Source: Lachnospiraceae bacterium
Lineage (GTDB): Bacteria; Bacillota; Clostridia; Lachnospirales; Lachnospiraceae
Assembly (NCBI GenBank): GCA_022791635.1
Contig: JAAVZL010000020.1
Location: 42,877 to 106,876 of the forward strand
Direction of reading: 5' to 3'
DNA: 64,000 bases
The position numbers and the translations under genes are program-made. Numbering within the stretch: the stretch's first letter is position 1; the number at the start of each line of letters is the position of its first letter. The notes under the pieces were generated by a model that saw only the letters and a list, made by a program, of their open reading frames with translations, searched no databases and was not told the DNA's origin. Of the stretch, positions 50,451-59,576 are shown in pieces.

Positions 50451-51464
50451 ATGTCTGTCACAATTAAAATGATTGCAGAAAAATGTGGTGTATCCAGAGG
50501 AACCGTAGATCGGGTGCTGAATCACCGGGGGCGTGTAAGCCAGGAGACCATACGGAAGGTAAACGCGGTAGTGGAGGAGCTGGGGTATCAGCCGAATACC
50601 ATCGGCCGGGCTTTGGCGCTGCATAAGAAGGAATTAAAAATCGGAATTATTCTCTGTTCTTTGGGAAATGAATTTTACGACGAGATGATCGAGGGAATTT
50701 GGGCGGCCCGGAAGGAAAATCACAATTATGATGTGGAAATCCTCATGCGTTGTATGAAGGGCTATGACGTGGAGGAGCAGCTTTCTCTGATGGACGAGCT
50801 GAAGCGCCAGGTTCAGTGCCTGATTCTGAATGCCATCGATGATTTTGCGATTGTGCAGAAAATTGACGAGTACATGGACGACGGCATTGGCGTCTTTACA
50901 ATAAATACGGATGTTACCGGCTCCAGACGCATGTTTCACGTAGGGGTGGATGTGATGGAGTGCGGAAGGATTGCCTGCGGATTAATCAGTATGTTTTGCC
51001 GTGAAAGGGGAAGAGTGCTGATAGTGACAGGCTCCCTTTCCCTCTTGGAGCACCGGAATCGAATCATGGGATTCTGCACGGCAATGGACAGCCGTTATCC
51101 GGGGATTAAGCTGGCGGAAATTATCGAAACCCAGGACGACGATGAGGAGGCCTATCGGGGAATGAAGGAATTTCTCGGGCGAAACAAGGAGATCCAGGCG
51201 GTTTTCGTCAGCGCAGGCGGTTCGGTCAGTGTGTGCCAGGCATTGAAGGAAGCGGGAATGGAGCATACATGGGTTGTGGTCTGCGACATGATTCCGGCGG
51301 TAAAGAAGCTGATGGAAGAAAAAAGGATTCAGGCGGCCATTGTTCAGCAGCCCTGGCAGCAGGGATATCGGGCCCTGGATCTGGCTGTCCACTATCTGAT
51401 AGAAGGCTCTTTTGAAACGAATTTCACCATTGAAAATGAAATAAAGCTGTTTGAAAATATGTAA
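50451..51464 (+). CDS. LacI-family transcriptional regulator of sugar cluster
   Basis: A 337-residue regulator. The N-terminal helix-turn-helix reads IKMIAEKCGVSRGTVDRVLNHRGRVSQETIRKV, then a hinge region (NTIGRALALHKK) and a periplasmic-binding-like effector domain (about 60-337). It is the first gene of the sugar cluster and should sense its inducer. A strong terminator follows, so it is transcribed apart from the transporter. Confidence 0.9.
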   Translation: MSVTIKMIAEKCGVSRGTVDRVLNHRGRVSQETIRKVNAVVEELGYQPNTIGRALALHKKELKIGIILCSLGNEFYDEMIEGIWAARKENHNYDVEILMRCMKGYDVEEQLSLMDELKRQVQCLILNAIDDFAIVQKIDEYMDDGIGVFTINTDVTGSRRMFHVGVDVMECGRIACGLISMFCRERGRVLIVTGSLSLLEHRNRIMGFCTAMDSRYPGIKLAEIIETQDDDEEAYRGMKEFLGRNKEIQAVFVSAGGSVSVCQALKEAGMEHTWVVVCDMIPAVKKLMEEKRIQAAIVQQPWQQGYRALDLAVHYLIEGSFETNFTIENEIKLFENM

Positions 51465-51504
51465 CCGGTTTTTAGCTTTATGAAGGATATGTTATTCTTG
51501 TTTT

Positions 51505-51551
51505 CCATTTTTGCGTGCATATGGAAAAAGCACGCAAAAATGGATTTTTTT
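51505..51551 (+). terminator. Strong terminator after the LacI-type gene
   Basis: A 14-bp stem (51505-51518 with 51530-51543, core TTTTTGCGTGC/GCACGCAAAAA), 11-nt loop, then ATTTTTTT. The complementary A-run makes it potentially bidirectional. Confidence 0.9.
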
Positions 51552-51594
51552 GTCTTTTGAAACAAAAATATTCACAAAAAATATCATTCATTTA

Positions 51595-51694
51595 TGTGAA
51601 TTATTCACAAATAATTTGAAAAAATAAAAAAGAATATTGACATGGTGTGCAGTGTAGTGTAAGGTGGATACATAAAAAGCGTGCCCGAGCACGC
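51595..51694 (+). promoter_or_regulatory. Transporter promoter with palindrome and leader hairpin
   Basis: TTGACA at 51637-51642, 17-nt spacer, weak -10 TAAGGT at 51660-51665. Upstream is a perfect palindrome TGTGAA-TTA-TTCACA (51595-51609), a candidate activator site. In the leader, GCGTGC-CCGA-GCACGC (51679-51694) forms a hairpin directly before the Shine-Dalgarno; it reuses the GCGTGC/GCACGC words of the upstream terminator. Confidence 0.6.
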
Positions 51695-51713
51695 AAGAAA
51701 AGGAGGAAGTAAC

Positions 51714-52829
51714 ATGAAAAAGGGATTGGCAGCTTTATTGACAGGGCTCTTGTGCCTTACTTTGACGGCCTGCTCCGGAGGAGCAAAAGAGGATACCAAG
51801 GCGCCGGCACCGGAGGCGGCGGATACCGAGGCGGCCGAAGAGCCTCAGGGAGGGAACGGTGACGAATTGTTCATCGGACTTTCCATGCCTACCTTTGCAG
51901 AGGAGCGGTGGACCATTGATACGGAAACGGTAAAATCCTACTGTGAGGAAAAGGGAATCAAGCTGGTAACGGCCTGTGCCGACGGCGACAGCAATAAGCA
52001 AAAGGAACAGGTTTCCACCATGATTACCCAGGGAATCAATGTTCTGATTCTTGCTCCCAATGATGGCGACGCTGCTGCGGCCATTGTGGAGGAGGCCAAG
52101 GCCGAGGGCGTTTACGTGATCTCCTACGACCGCCTGGTAACGGGAACGGATCTGGTGGATGTCTACATCACCTTCAACAGCTGGCGCATGGGACAGATTA
52201 ACGGAGAGTACATCGTGGAAAAGCTGGCGGAGAAATATGGGGAGACCAAGGGAAATGTGGTGCTGCTAAAAGGCGATCCGGCAGATTCCTGCGCACCTTT
52301 GTATTTCGGAGGCGCCTATGAGGCGCTGAAGCCCTTTATTGACAGCGGCGATATTCATGTCATCAGTGAGAACGACTGCGTGGGCTGGAAGCCCGAGGAG
52401 GCAACCAAGCACGTGGAGAATGCCATGAGCATTGCGGCTTCGGAGAATATTACCATTGACGCGATCCTGGCCCCCAACGACGGAACGGCCAACGGCGCCA
52501 TTGCGGCTCTTGGAGACGATCTGGCAAAGGAGACCATCATCACCGGTATGGATGCCGAGGCGGCAGCCTGCCAGAGAATCCTGGCGGGAACACAGTCCAT
52601 GACCTCCTGGGGAGATACCCGGAAGATGGGACGCACGGCAGTGGATTTGGCCATAGAGTTCTTTGAGACAGGGTCCTGCACCACCACTTCCACGGAAAAG
52701 GGTACCGATGCGGACGGAAATGAAATTGACGTGCCCGCATACCTTTTGGATGTCACCTTTATTGACAAGGACAATGTAGATTTACTGATTGACGAGGGAT
52801 ATCACAGCAAGGAGGATATCTACAATTAG
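51714..52829 (+). CDS. ChvE-like sugar-binding lipoprotein
   Basis: A 371-residue product from ATG 51714 after AAGGAGG. It has a signal peptide with lipobox LTAC and Cys20, then an acidic linker and a ribose/xylose-type binding fold: FIGLSMPTFAEERWTIDTETVK, MITQGINVLILAPNDG, VYVISYDRLV, GWKPEEATKHVENAM and ILAPNDGTANGAI. It most resembles ChvE-type binding proteins of multiple-monosaccharide ABC transporters. The sugar is unknown. Confidence 0.9.
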   Translation: MKKGLAALLTGLLCLTLTACSGGAKEDTKAPAPEAADTEAAEEPQGGNGDELFIGLSMPTFAEERWTIDTETVKSYCEEKGIKLVTACADGDSNKQKEQVSTMITQGINVLILAPNDGDAAAAIVEEAKAEGVYVISYDRLVTGTDLVDVYITFNSWRMGQINGEYIVEKLAEKYGETKGNVVLLKGDPADSCAPLYFGGAYEALKPFIDSGDIHVISENDCVGWKPEEATKHVENAMSIAASENITIDAILAPNDGTANGAIAALGDDLAKETIITGMDAEAAACQRILAGTQSMTSWGDTRKMGRTAVDLAIEFFETGSCTTTSTEKGTDADGNEIDVPAYLLDVTFIDKDNVDLLIDEGYHSKEDIYN

Positions 52830-52869
52830 TCAAACGGAAACGCCTGAAGGAAGACCAGGCATTTAAGCG

Positions 52870-52908
52870 AGGGCTGTGTGGGCAGTCGCAAAATGAGCCA
52901 ACAGCCCT
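52870..52908. repeat. Intergenic hairpin between binding protein and ATPase genes
   Basis: AGGGCTGT (52870-52877) pairs with ACAGCCCT (52901-52908); the loop contains GTCGCAAAATG, like the hairpin at 45,752. It lies just before the ATPase gene's ribosome site and may adjust stoichiometry by protecting upstream mRNA. Confidence 0.5.
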
Positions 52909-52931
52909 CTGGTGAAAGGAGGCAGCCGGAC

Positions 52932-54452
52932 TTGGATAGTTATATTCTGAAGATGGAGCATATTACGAAGACCTTTCCGGGCGTAAAGGCGCTGGACGAT
53001 GTAACCTTTCAGGTGAAGCGGGGAGAGATTCACGCCCTGGTAGGGGAAAACGGAGCCGGAAAATCGACCCTGATGAAGGTCTTAAGCGGAATTTATACAG
53101 CCAATACCTACGAGGGCGACATTATCCTCAACGGGGAAAAGCAGGAATTTCATGCAATCAAGGACAGTGAGAAAAAAGGGATTGCCATTATTTACCAGGA
53201 GCTTGCCCTCTGCAAAAATATGAATGTGGCGGAAAGCATTTTTCTGGGCTCGGAAATCAAAAATAAGTATGGTCTCATTGATTGGGACGCAACCTATTGG
53301 AAGTGTGCCGAATATCTGGAAAAGGTGAAGCTGACCCTGAATCCGGAGACGGAGATCGTAAATCTCGGAGTAGGACAACAGCAGCTGATTGAGATCTGTA
53401 AGGCCATCAGCAAGGACGCCCGGCTTTTGATTCTGGATGAGCCTACGGCGGCCCTTACGGACAGCGAGTCGGCCAATCTTTTGGAGATTTTGCGGGAACT
53501 GAAGGAACAGGGCGTCAGCTGTATTTATATTTCTCATAAGCTTGACGAGGTCTTTGAAATTGCCGATACCATTACCGTTCTGCGGGACGGAAGGACTGTG
53601 GTTACAAAGCCCAAGGATGAGATTTCCAAAAACGAGCTTATCGCCTACATGGTAGGCAGAGAGCTGACGCAGATGTATCCCAGAGAGGAGCACACGGCGA
53701 AGGAAATTGTGATGGAGGTGAAGGACTGGACTACCTTCCGACCGGATCTTCCGGATAAAAAGGCGCTGGATCAGGTATCCTTTCAGGTACGCCGGGGCGA
53801 GATTCTGGGTATTGCCGGGCTCATGGGAGCGGGGCGCACGGAGCTGATGATGAGTCTGATTGGGGAATACGGAGTCCGCACCTCGGGAGAGGTTCTGATA
53901 GAGGGAAAGCGGGTGGAAATGAAATCTGCCCAGGATGCTGTCCGCTGCGGCGTGGGCTACGTGTCTGAGGATCGGAAACGGTACGGCCTGGTACTTCTTC
54001 AGGATGTGAAGTATAACGTGGGAATGTCCAGCTTTCAGAGCTTAAGCCACTATGGCCTGATCAATGACAATGAATGGATTCAAAGGACCAATCAATACGT
54101 AGAGAGCCTGAACATTAAGACGCCTACCATAGAGCAGCAGGTGACCAATCTCTCCGGCGGAAATCAGCAGAAGGTGGTTCTGGCGAAATGGCTAATGACG
54201 CAGCCCAGAATCCTGATTCTGGATGAGCCCACCAGAGGAATTGACGTGGGGGCCAAGGTGGAAATCTACCATATTATGAATGAGCTTGTGAAGCAGGGCG
54301 TGGGAATTATTATGATTTCCTCGGAATTGCCGGAGGTATTGGGAGTCAGCGATCGGATTCTGGTCATGCGGGAAGGGCAGCTTGTAAAGGAGCTTAACTG
54401 GAAGGAAGCTACCCAGGAGAAGGTCATGTATTATGCAACGGGAGGGAATTAA
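52932..54452 (+). CDS. Sugar ABC transporter ATPase (GguA/MmsA-like)
   Basis: A 506-residue double ATPase from TTG 52932, preceded by AAAGGAGG; the GTG at 52878 lacks a site. Two ABC domains: Walker A GENGAGKST (about 40), LILDEPTAALTD, and in the second half MGAGRTEL, SEDRKRYGL, LSGGNQQKV and LILDEPTRGIDVGA. The first half's signature is altered (LGVGQQQL), typical of this family. It energises import of the sugar captured by the ChvE-like protein. Confidence 0.93.
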   Translation: MDSYILKMEHITKTFPGVKALDDVTFQVKRGEIHALVGENGAGKSTLMKVLSGIYTANTYEGDIILNGEKQEFHAIKDSEKKGIAIIYQELALCKNMNVAESIFLGSEIKNKYGLIDWDATYWKCAEYLEKVKLTLNPETEIVNLGVGQQQLIEICKAISKDARLLILDEPTAALTDSESANLLEILRELKEQGVSCIYISHKLDEVFEIADTITVLRDGRTVVTKPKDEISKNELIAYMVGRELTQMYPREEHTAKEIVMEVKDWTTFRPDLPDKKALDQVSFQVRRGEILGIAGLMGAGRTELMMSLIGEYGVRTSGEVLIEGKRVEMKSAQDAVRCGVGYVSEDRKRYGLVLLQDVKYNVGMSSFQSLSHYGLINDNEWIQRTNQYVESLNIKTPTIEQQVTNLSGGNQQKVVLAKWLMTQPRILILDEPTRGIDVGAKVEIYHIMNELVKQGVGIIMISSELPEVLGVSDRILVMREGQLVKELNWKEATQEKVMYYATGGN

Positions 54453-54453
54453 A

Positions 54454-55614
54454 TTGGAAAAGGTGAAATCATTGATTCAATCAAACATACGTCAATACAC
54501 CATGATCATTGCCATGTTGCTGATCTGGGCATATTTTCAGATGGCAACCGGCGGGGTATTTCTCATGTCCCGCAACCTGAACAATCTGTTTTTGCAGATG
54601 TGTTACATTGGGGCCTGTTCCTGCGGCATGGTGCTGATCATGGTTGCAGCTCAGATTGATCTGTCCGTGGGCTCCGTCATTGGCTTTACGGGAGCCGTGA
54701 TCGCCGTACTTTTAAAGGAATATCAGATGCATATCCTTCCGGCCCTTCTTATTACGCTGCTGGTGGGAGCCTTGGTGGGACTGTGGCAGGGAATCTGGGT
54801 GGCGAAGGTGGGACTTCCCAGCTTTATCGTAACCCTTTCTTCTCAGATGCTGTTCCGGGGCGGCGTTCTGGGAGTAACCGGCGGCAATACGATACAGCCC
54901 AATGACGGAGTATTCAAGGCCATCGGTCAGGGATACCTTCCCAACATAGGAAATTCCGGGGTAAATCTCACGGCCGTGCTGGCGGGAATCGTATGCTTTG
55001 CCCTCTATGTGCTTCTCATGGTAAACCGGAGAAAAAACAGAATGAAATACCACTTTGACGTGGACCGGCAGGGTGTTTTTATCGCAAAGCTTCTGGGAAT
55101 CGGTCTGGTGATGTTCCTGGTATTTCGCATCTGGGCCAGCGACAGAGGAATCCCCATTCCCGTAATTATTTTGGCGGTGGTAGTACTGGTGATGCATATG
55201 GTTGCCAATAAAACAGCCTTTGGGCGGCACATTTACGCCATAGGCGGAAATATGGACGCGGCCAAATTGTCGGGAATCAATGTAAAGAAAACCATGATTG
55301 TCAATTTTACGATTATGGGTGTTCTGACGGCCATATCCGGCGTTATCTTTACCTCCCGGCTAAATTCCGCCGCCATAGCGGGAGGAACCGGTGCGGAGAC
55401 GGATATTATTGCGGCGGCTATTATCGGCGGCACCAGTCCGGCCGGCGGAAAAGGTTCTATTTTCGGATGCATCATCGGAGCGCTTGTGATGGCGTCTCTG
55501 GATAACGGCATGAGTATCTTAAGCCTGGGCTCCTTTGAAAAATATATTGTAAAGGGACTTGTGCTCTTATTGGCGGTGGCTGTGGATACCATTACGAACA
55601 GACAGGCTTCATGA
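54454..55614 (+). CDS. Sugar ABC transporter permease (GguB/MmsB-like)
   Basis: A 386-residue permease from TTG 54454, with GGAGGG upstream. About ten membrane helices. Family motifs: QIDLSVGSVIGFTGAV, VGLPSFIVTLSSQMLFRG, FGRHIYAIGGNMDAAKLSGI and AAIIGGTSPAGGKGSIFG. The stop overlaps the next gene's ATG. It completes the ChvE-GguA-GguB set. Confidence 0.93.
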   Translation: MEKVKSLIQSNIRQYTMIIAMLLIWAYFQMATGGVFLMSRNLNNLFLQMCYIGACSCGMVLIMVAAQIDLSVGSVIGFTGAVIAVLLKEYQMHILPALLITLLVGALVGLWQGIWVAKVGLPSFIVTLSSQMLFRGGVLGVTGGNTIQPNDGVFKAIGQGYLPNIGNSGVNLTAVLAGIVCFALYVLLMVNRRKNRMKYHFDVDRQGVFIAKLLGIGLVMFLVFRIWASDRGIPIPVIILAVVVLVMHMVANKTAFGRHIYAIGGNMDAAKLSGINVKKTMIVNFTIMGVLTAISGVIFTSRLNSAAIAGGTGAETDIIAAAIIGGTSPAGGKGSIFGCIIGALVMASLDNGMSILSLGSFEKYIVKGLVLLLAVAVDTITNRQAS

Positions 55615-56630
55615 GGACAGAGGAAATGAAATATTTGCAGGGTAGAAAAGAATTTGATCTGATCCTTCGGGAACGGGAGATTCCGGTTCCCGTACATAAT
55701 CAGGTGCTGGTGCGGGTTCTCGCCTGTGGAATTTGCGGAACGGATTTGCATTTTTTGAGGAAAAAAGAGGAATATACGCCCCTTGGGCATGAGATATCAG
55801 CCTTGGTAACGGCCGTGGGTGAGAGCGTGACAAAGGTGTCGGCAGGGGAAATGGTTGTGGTAGAGGATTTATCCGCCTGCGGTGTCTGTACCTCCTGTAA
55901 AAACGGGGAGAGCCACTTGTGCCGGAATATGACGGGCCTGGAAGGCCAGTCCGGCATGGGGGAGTATTTGCTTGTACATGAGAATAATCTGGTCCCTTGC
56001 CAGGGACTTACGGCAGAGCAGGCTACGTTTGTAGAGCCGTCGGCCGTGGCCCTTACGGCCTGCCTGGCGGCAGAGATCCGCGATGACAGCGGGCTTGTCA
56101 TCTGGGGAATGGGGCCTATCGCCCTTCTGTGCGTGGCCATTGGGAAGTATTTTCATGCAAAAGAAATCGTTTGCGTGGGCGGCAGAAAAGGGACAAGGCG
56201 CAACCAAAGGCGGGAGGAGGCGGCCCTGGCGCTGGGAGCAGACCGGGTCTGCTATTTCGGGGAAGAAAGCTTAAGAGAGAAGCTTCCGAAGGAGACGCGT
56301 TCCGCCATTGTTACCTCGCCTCCGGCTACGCTTTCACAGGCCGTTTTGACCGCTGGTTATGGTGGGATCATTGTACCCCTGGGCGTGGCGATAGACGGGG
56401 ATGCCAAGGCAGAGATTGATGTGGATGATTTGATTTTTCATAAGAAAAAGATCGTTTCTGTGCTGGCAGAGCCTGCCCGTTATTTTCCCAGATGCATGGA
56501 GCTGATCCGCACGGGGGTAATCCCCACGGAAAAGCTTTTGACCCACAGGATTTCTCTGACGGATCCGGAGCGGTTCCGTCAGGTGTTTACCAAGGATGAG
56601 GAGACGATTAAGGCGATTATCGTAAATTGA
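55611..56630 (+). CDS. Zinc-dependent medium-chain dehydrogenase
   Basis: A 339-residue MDR enzyme; ATG 55611 overlaps the permease stop and ATG 55626 is an alternative. Catalytic zinc residues: CGICGTDLHF and GHE; the structural zinc loop has four cysteines (CGVCTSCKNGESHLC). The nucleotide motif is WGMGPIA. It probably oxidises a sugar or polyol (sorbitol dehydrogenase-like) or its derivative in this pathway. The substrate is unknown. Confidence 0.88.
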   Translation: MRTEEMKYLQGRKEFDLILREREIPVPVHNQVLVRVLACGICGTDLHFLRKKEEYTPLGHEISALVTAVGESVTKVSAGEMVVVEDLSACGVCTSCKNGESHLCRNMTGLEGQSGMGEYLLVHENNLVPCQGLTAEQATFVEPSAVALTACLAAEIRDDSGLVIWGMGPIALLCVAIGKYFHAKEIVCVGGRKGTRRNQRREEAALALGADRVCYFGEESLREKLPKETRSAIVTSPPATLSQAVLTAGYGGIIVPLGVAIDGDAKAEIDVDDLIFHKKKIVSVLAEPARYFPRCMELIRTGVIPTEKLLTHRISLTDPERFRQVFTKDEETIKAIIVN

Positions 56631-56654
56631 GGCTAGAAAAGGAGAGGATAAGAA

Positions 56655-57605
56655 ATGGATTTTATGTCAACCGTAAAGGGTTCACTGTTGGAGGGCTTTT
56701 ACCCGGAAGAGTGGGATTTTGAAAAAATTGACGCGTGCTGCAGCCAGCCGGCAGAGGATATCTGTAAGGCCCAGGATTTTTGGAATCCAAAATTTCGTCC
56801 GGTATTTTGCGAGAAGCTTGCAGATCTGGAAGTCATGATGGGACATGAGATTGCGTGGACCATAAAAAAGGCCCGGGACGAGGAACGAAAACTGATCATG
56901 GTATTTCCCGTAGGCCCTATGGGCATGTATCAATGGGCCGTTTATTTTCTGAAGGAATGGAAGGTGCCTTGCGCTCATGTCTATGGCTTTAATATGGACG
57001 AGTGGTCAGACGGGGAGGGAAATACCTTAAGCCCTTCTGATCCGGCGGCTTTCCAGAATGCCATGGAGGAACATTTTTACGGTCCTCTGGGAGAACTGAC
57101 CGTGCCGAAAGAACAGCGCAATTTTGCCACAAAAGACAACCTCCCCCTTTATCCGGAGAAGATTGCCGCGCTGAAGGCAGAAGGGGCCCGGATGGTTACG
57201 GTCTACGGAATCGGAAGAATGTGCCACATTGCCTTCTGGGAGCCCCACTTTGGAAGGGAGTTTTCCACTGTGGAGGAATGGAAGCAGTGTCCTTATCGTC
57301 TGGGAGCGAAGCTTCATCCTCTGACCATTGAGCAGAATGCCATTACCTCCTTTAAGAGCCGCACCACACTGGTATCCTGCCGGGCCAATACCATAGGCCC
57401 CGGAATCTTCTTAAAGTCTGATTACATGATTGGCGGCGCGGACGGGATCCTGGGTAGAGACATGCAGTGGCAGGGAATGTCACTTTGGATGACCCTTCGC
57501 TATGGGCCGGATAAGGCAGTGGCTTCCTCCTTCATCCCCACGATTCCGGGAAAACTGTTCTTTGTGAAGGAGCTGGCAGGTCCCCTGACGCCGGATTGTC
57601 ATTAA
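56655..57605 (+). CDS. NagB-like protein lacking the catalytic aspartate
   Basis: A 316-residue member of the glucosamine-6-phosphate deaminase superfamily. It keeps FNMDEW and a sugar-phosphate loop-like FPVGPMGMYQ, but the site corresponding to GVGNDGHIAFNEP reads GIGRMCHIAFWEP: the aspartate (Asp141 in E. coli NagB) is Met, while His143 and Glu148 are kept. It is therefore unlikely to be an ordinary NagB. It may isomerise or dehydrate an unusual sugar, or bind one. Ribosome site AAGGAGAGG precedes ATG 56655. Confidence 0.78.
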   Translation: MDFMSTVKGSLLEGFYPEEWDFEKIDACCSQPAEDICKAQDFWNPKFRPVFCEKLADLEVMMGHEIAWTIKKARDEERKLIMVFPVGPMGMYQWAVYFLKEWKVPCAHVYGFNMDEWSDGEGNTLSPSDPAAFQNAMEEHFYGPLGELTVPKEQRNFATKDNLPLYPEKIAALKAEGARMVTVYGIGRMCHIAFWEPHFGREFSTVEEWKQCPYRLGAKLHPLTIEQNAITSFKSRTTLVSCRANTIGPGIFLKSDYMIGGADGILGRDMQWQGMSLWMTLRYGPDKAVASSFIPTIPGKLFFVKELAGPLTPDCH

Positions 57606-57623
57606 AAGAAACGGGAGGCATCC

Positions 57624-58676
57624 ATGAAAATCAGACATGAGTCATTTGGCAGGACAGAGGATCTGGGAGAGGTTACCAAATTTTATCTGGAAAATGAAAA
57701 GGGAAACTATGCAGTTGTAACGGATTATGGATGTACCATTCTGGAGCTTTGGATTGCCGACAGAAGCGGGAAGAGAAGAAATGTTGTGTTGGGGTATCAG
57801 AGCTTGGAGGAGTATAGAAGCCGTGAGGAATTCCTGGGAGCCTGTGTGGGTAGATTCGGGGGATGGATTAAGGACGGGCGGATCCTTGTTGGAGAAAAAG
57901 CATATCAGTTAGAAAGAACGGACGGAAAGAATCATCTCCATGGAGGAAAGCAGGGATTTGATAAACGTTTGTGGGAAAGCCGGATAGAGGGCGCTCAGGT
58001 TCATTTTTCCCGGCTTTCGCCGGATGGGGAAGAGCATTATCCGGGAAATCTGAAGGTGCAGATAAGCTATGAGTTTACGGAACAGGATGAGCTGAAAATC
58101 CATTATGAGGCGGTCTGTGATGAGGATACGGTTTGCAACCTGACCAATCATTCCTATTTTAATCTTGGCGGAGAGGGAAGCGGCAGTATCTATGGCCATG
58201 AGCTGCAGCTTCATGCCCATATGGTACAGGAAAACAATGAAGACGGCATTTCCGATCTGGGAATGTTTCCGGTGGAGGGGACGGTATTTGATTTTTGCCG
58301 GCCAAAGCCTATCGGGCGCGACGCTCACGAAGAAGAGATTCAGCTTCATTATGGGTGCGGCTATGATCATAACTACTATTTGGGAAGCAGCGGGAAGCTG
58401 CGGGAGGCTGCCGTGCTTTCCTGCCGGGAGAGCGGGCTAAAGATGCGTGTATGGACGGACCAATCGGGTATTCAGCTGTATGCAGGGAATTATCTGAGCG
58501 GCTACCGGGGAAGAAGCGGAGCCCTCTATGAAAAACATGCAGGCGTCTGTCTGGAAGCCCAGTATTGTCCGTCCCAAGAGCAGATACGGGAGGGCCGTCT
58601 GTATCCCCTTTTGAAAGCCGGAGAGAAATACGAATACACAACGATTTATCAATTTCAAATAGGTCAGGAGGAATAA
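57624..58676 (+). CDS. Aldose 1-epimerase (GalM-like)
   Basis: A 350-residue mutarotase interconverting alpha and beta anomers of a free sugar. The pattern includes FYLENEKGNYAVVTDYGCTILELWI, HLHGGKQGFDKRLWE, NLTNHSYFNLGGEGSG (catalytic His), and C-terminal GVCLEAQYCP (catalytic Glu). Its presence says the incoming sugar is an aldose handled as a free sugar, since no phosphotransferase is present. Confidence 0.9.
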   Translation: MKIRHESFGRTEDLGEVTKFYLENEKGNYAVVTDYGCTILELWIADRSGKRRNVVLGYQSLEEYRSREEFLGACVGRFGGWIKDGRILVGEKAYQLERTDGKNHLHGGKQGFDKRLWESRIEGAQVHFSRLSPDGEEHYPGNLKVQISYEFTEQDELKIHYEAVCDEDTVCNLTNHSYFNLGGEGSGSIYGHELQLHAHMVQENNEDGISDLGMFPVEGTVFDFCRPKPIGRDAHEEEIQLHYGCGYDHNYYLGSSGKLREAAVLSCRESGLKMRVWTDQSGIQLYAGNYLSGYRGRSGALYEKHAGVCLEAQYCPSQEQIREGRLYPLLKAGEKYEYTTIYQFQIGQEE

Positions 58677-58682
58677 GAGCAT

Positions 58683-59576
58683 ATGTTAGATAAAAAATTA
58701 CTGTATCAATGGTGCTCCGTTCCCGCGGAGGAATTACCGGAGCATCCCGGGAGGAAGGTGCCCCTGCGTCTGGTGAAGGATGCCGCAGAGCTTGGAGAGG
58801 TGATGGCGCGGGATTTTGTGGAGGATATTAAGGAGGCCAACGCAGAGGGAAGGGATTACCATGCGATTGTGCCCTGCGGCCCGAAGGAGTGGTACGAGCC
58901 CTTTACCCGGATGGTCAATGAGGAGCAGGTATCCTTAAAGAGAGTGACGGTTTTTCATATGGATGAAAATCTGGATTGGGAGGGGAAGCTTCTGCATCCG
59001 AAAGATCCATCCAATTTTCAGACCTTTATGAAGGAATTTTTTTACGGGCCGGTGGACCCGAAGCTGGCAGTGCCAGAAGAGCAGCGCTTTTTTCTGACGC
59101 CGGAGAATTATCATGACATTTCAAGAAGGATTCTTAGCACGGAGATTGATTACACCCTGGGAGGCTGGGGGCAGGACGGGCATGTGGCCTTCAATCAGGC
59201 CAGAAGAGATCCCTACAGCTGTGTGACCCTGGAGGATGTGCGCAACAGCACGGCGCGGATTCAGAATAATAATACGGACACCATTCTGGCTCTGGCTCAT
59301 CGAAGCTTTGGCTCTGCCTGGCAGTTTATGCCTCCCATGTCCCTGACACTGGGGGTAAAGGAATGCTTTCGGGCAAAGAAAATCCGGGTTTATTCGGCCA
59401 CCGGGGCCTGGAAGCAGACGGCTCTTCGGGTGGCGCTGTTCTCTGAAATGACGCCGGAATATCCCATGACCCTTCTGCAGGAGCATCCGGATGCCCGAAT
59501 TACGGCTACTTTGGAGACGGCGGAGCATCCCATTTCCAGAAATCCGGAATGGAAGTTTTGGGGAGTAAATGCATGA
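58683..59576 (+). CDS. Second NagB-like protein lacking the catalytic glutamate
   Basis: A 297-residue NagB-superfamily protein. It keeps FHMDEN and GGWGQDGHVAFNQA: the aspartate and histidine of the active site are present, but the glutamate equivalent to Glu148 is Gln. It lies in the same operon as the other NagB-like gene, with which it shares only fold-level similarity. The two could form a heteromer or catalyse successive steps. The stop overlaps the kinase start. Confidence 0.8.
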   Translation: MLDKKLLYQWCSVPAEELPEHPGRKVPLRLVKDAAELGEVMARDFVEDIKEANAEGRDYHAIVPCGPKEWYEPFTRMVNEEQVSLKRVTVFHMDENLDWEGKLLHPKDPSNFQTFMKEFFYGPVDPKLAVPEEQRFFLTPENYHDISRRILSTEIDYTLGGWGQDGHVAFNQARRDPYSCVTLEDVRNSTARIQNNNTDTILALAHRSFGSAWQFMPPMSLTLGVKECFRAKKIRVYSATGAWKQTALRVALFSEMTPEYPMTLLQEHPDARITATLETAEHPISRNPEWKFWGVNA

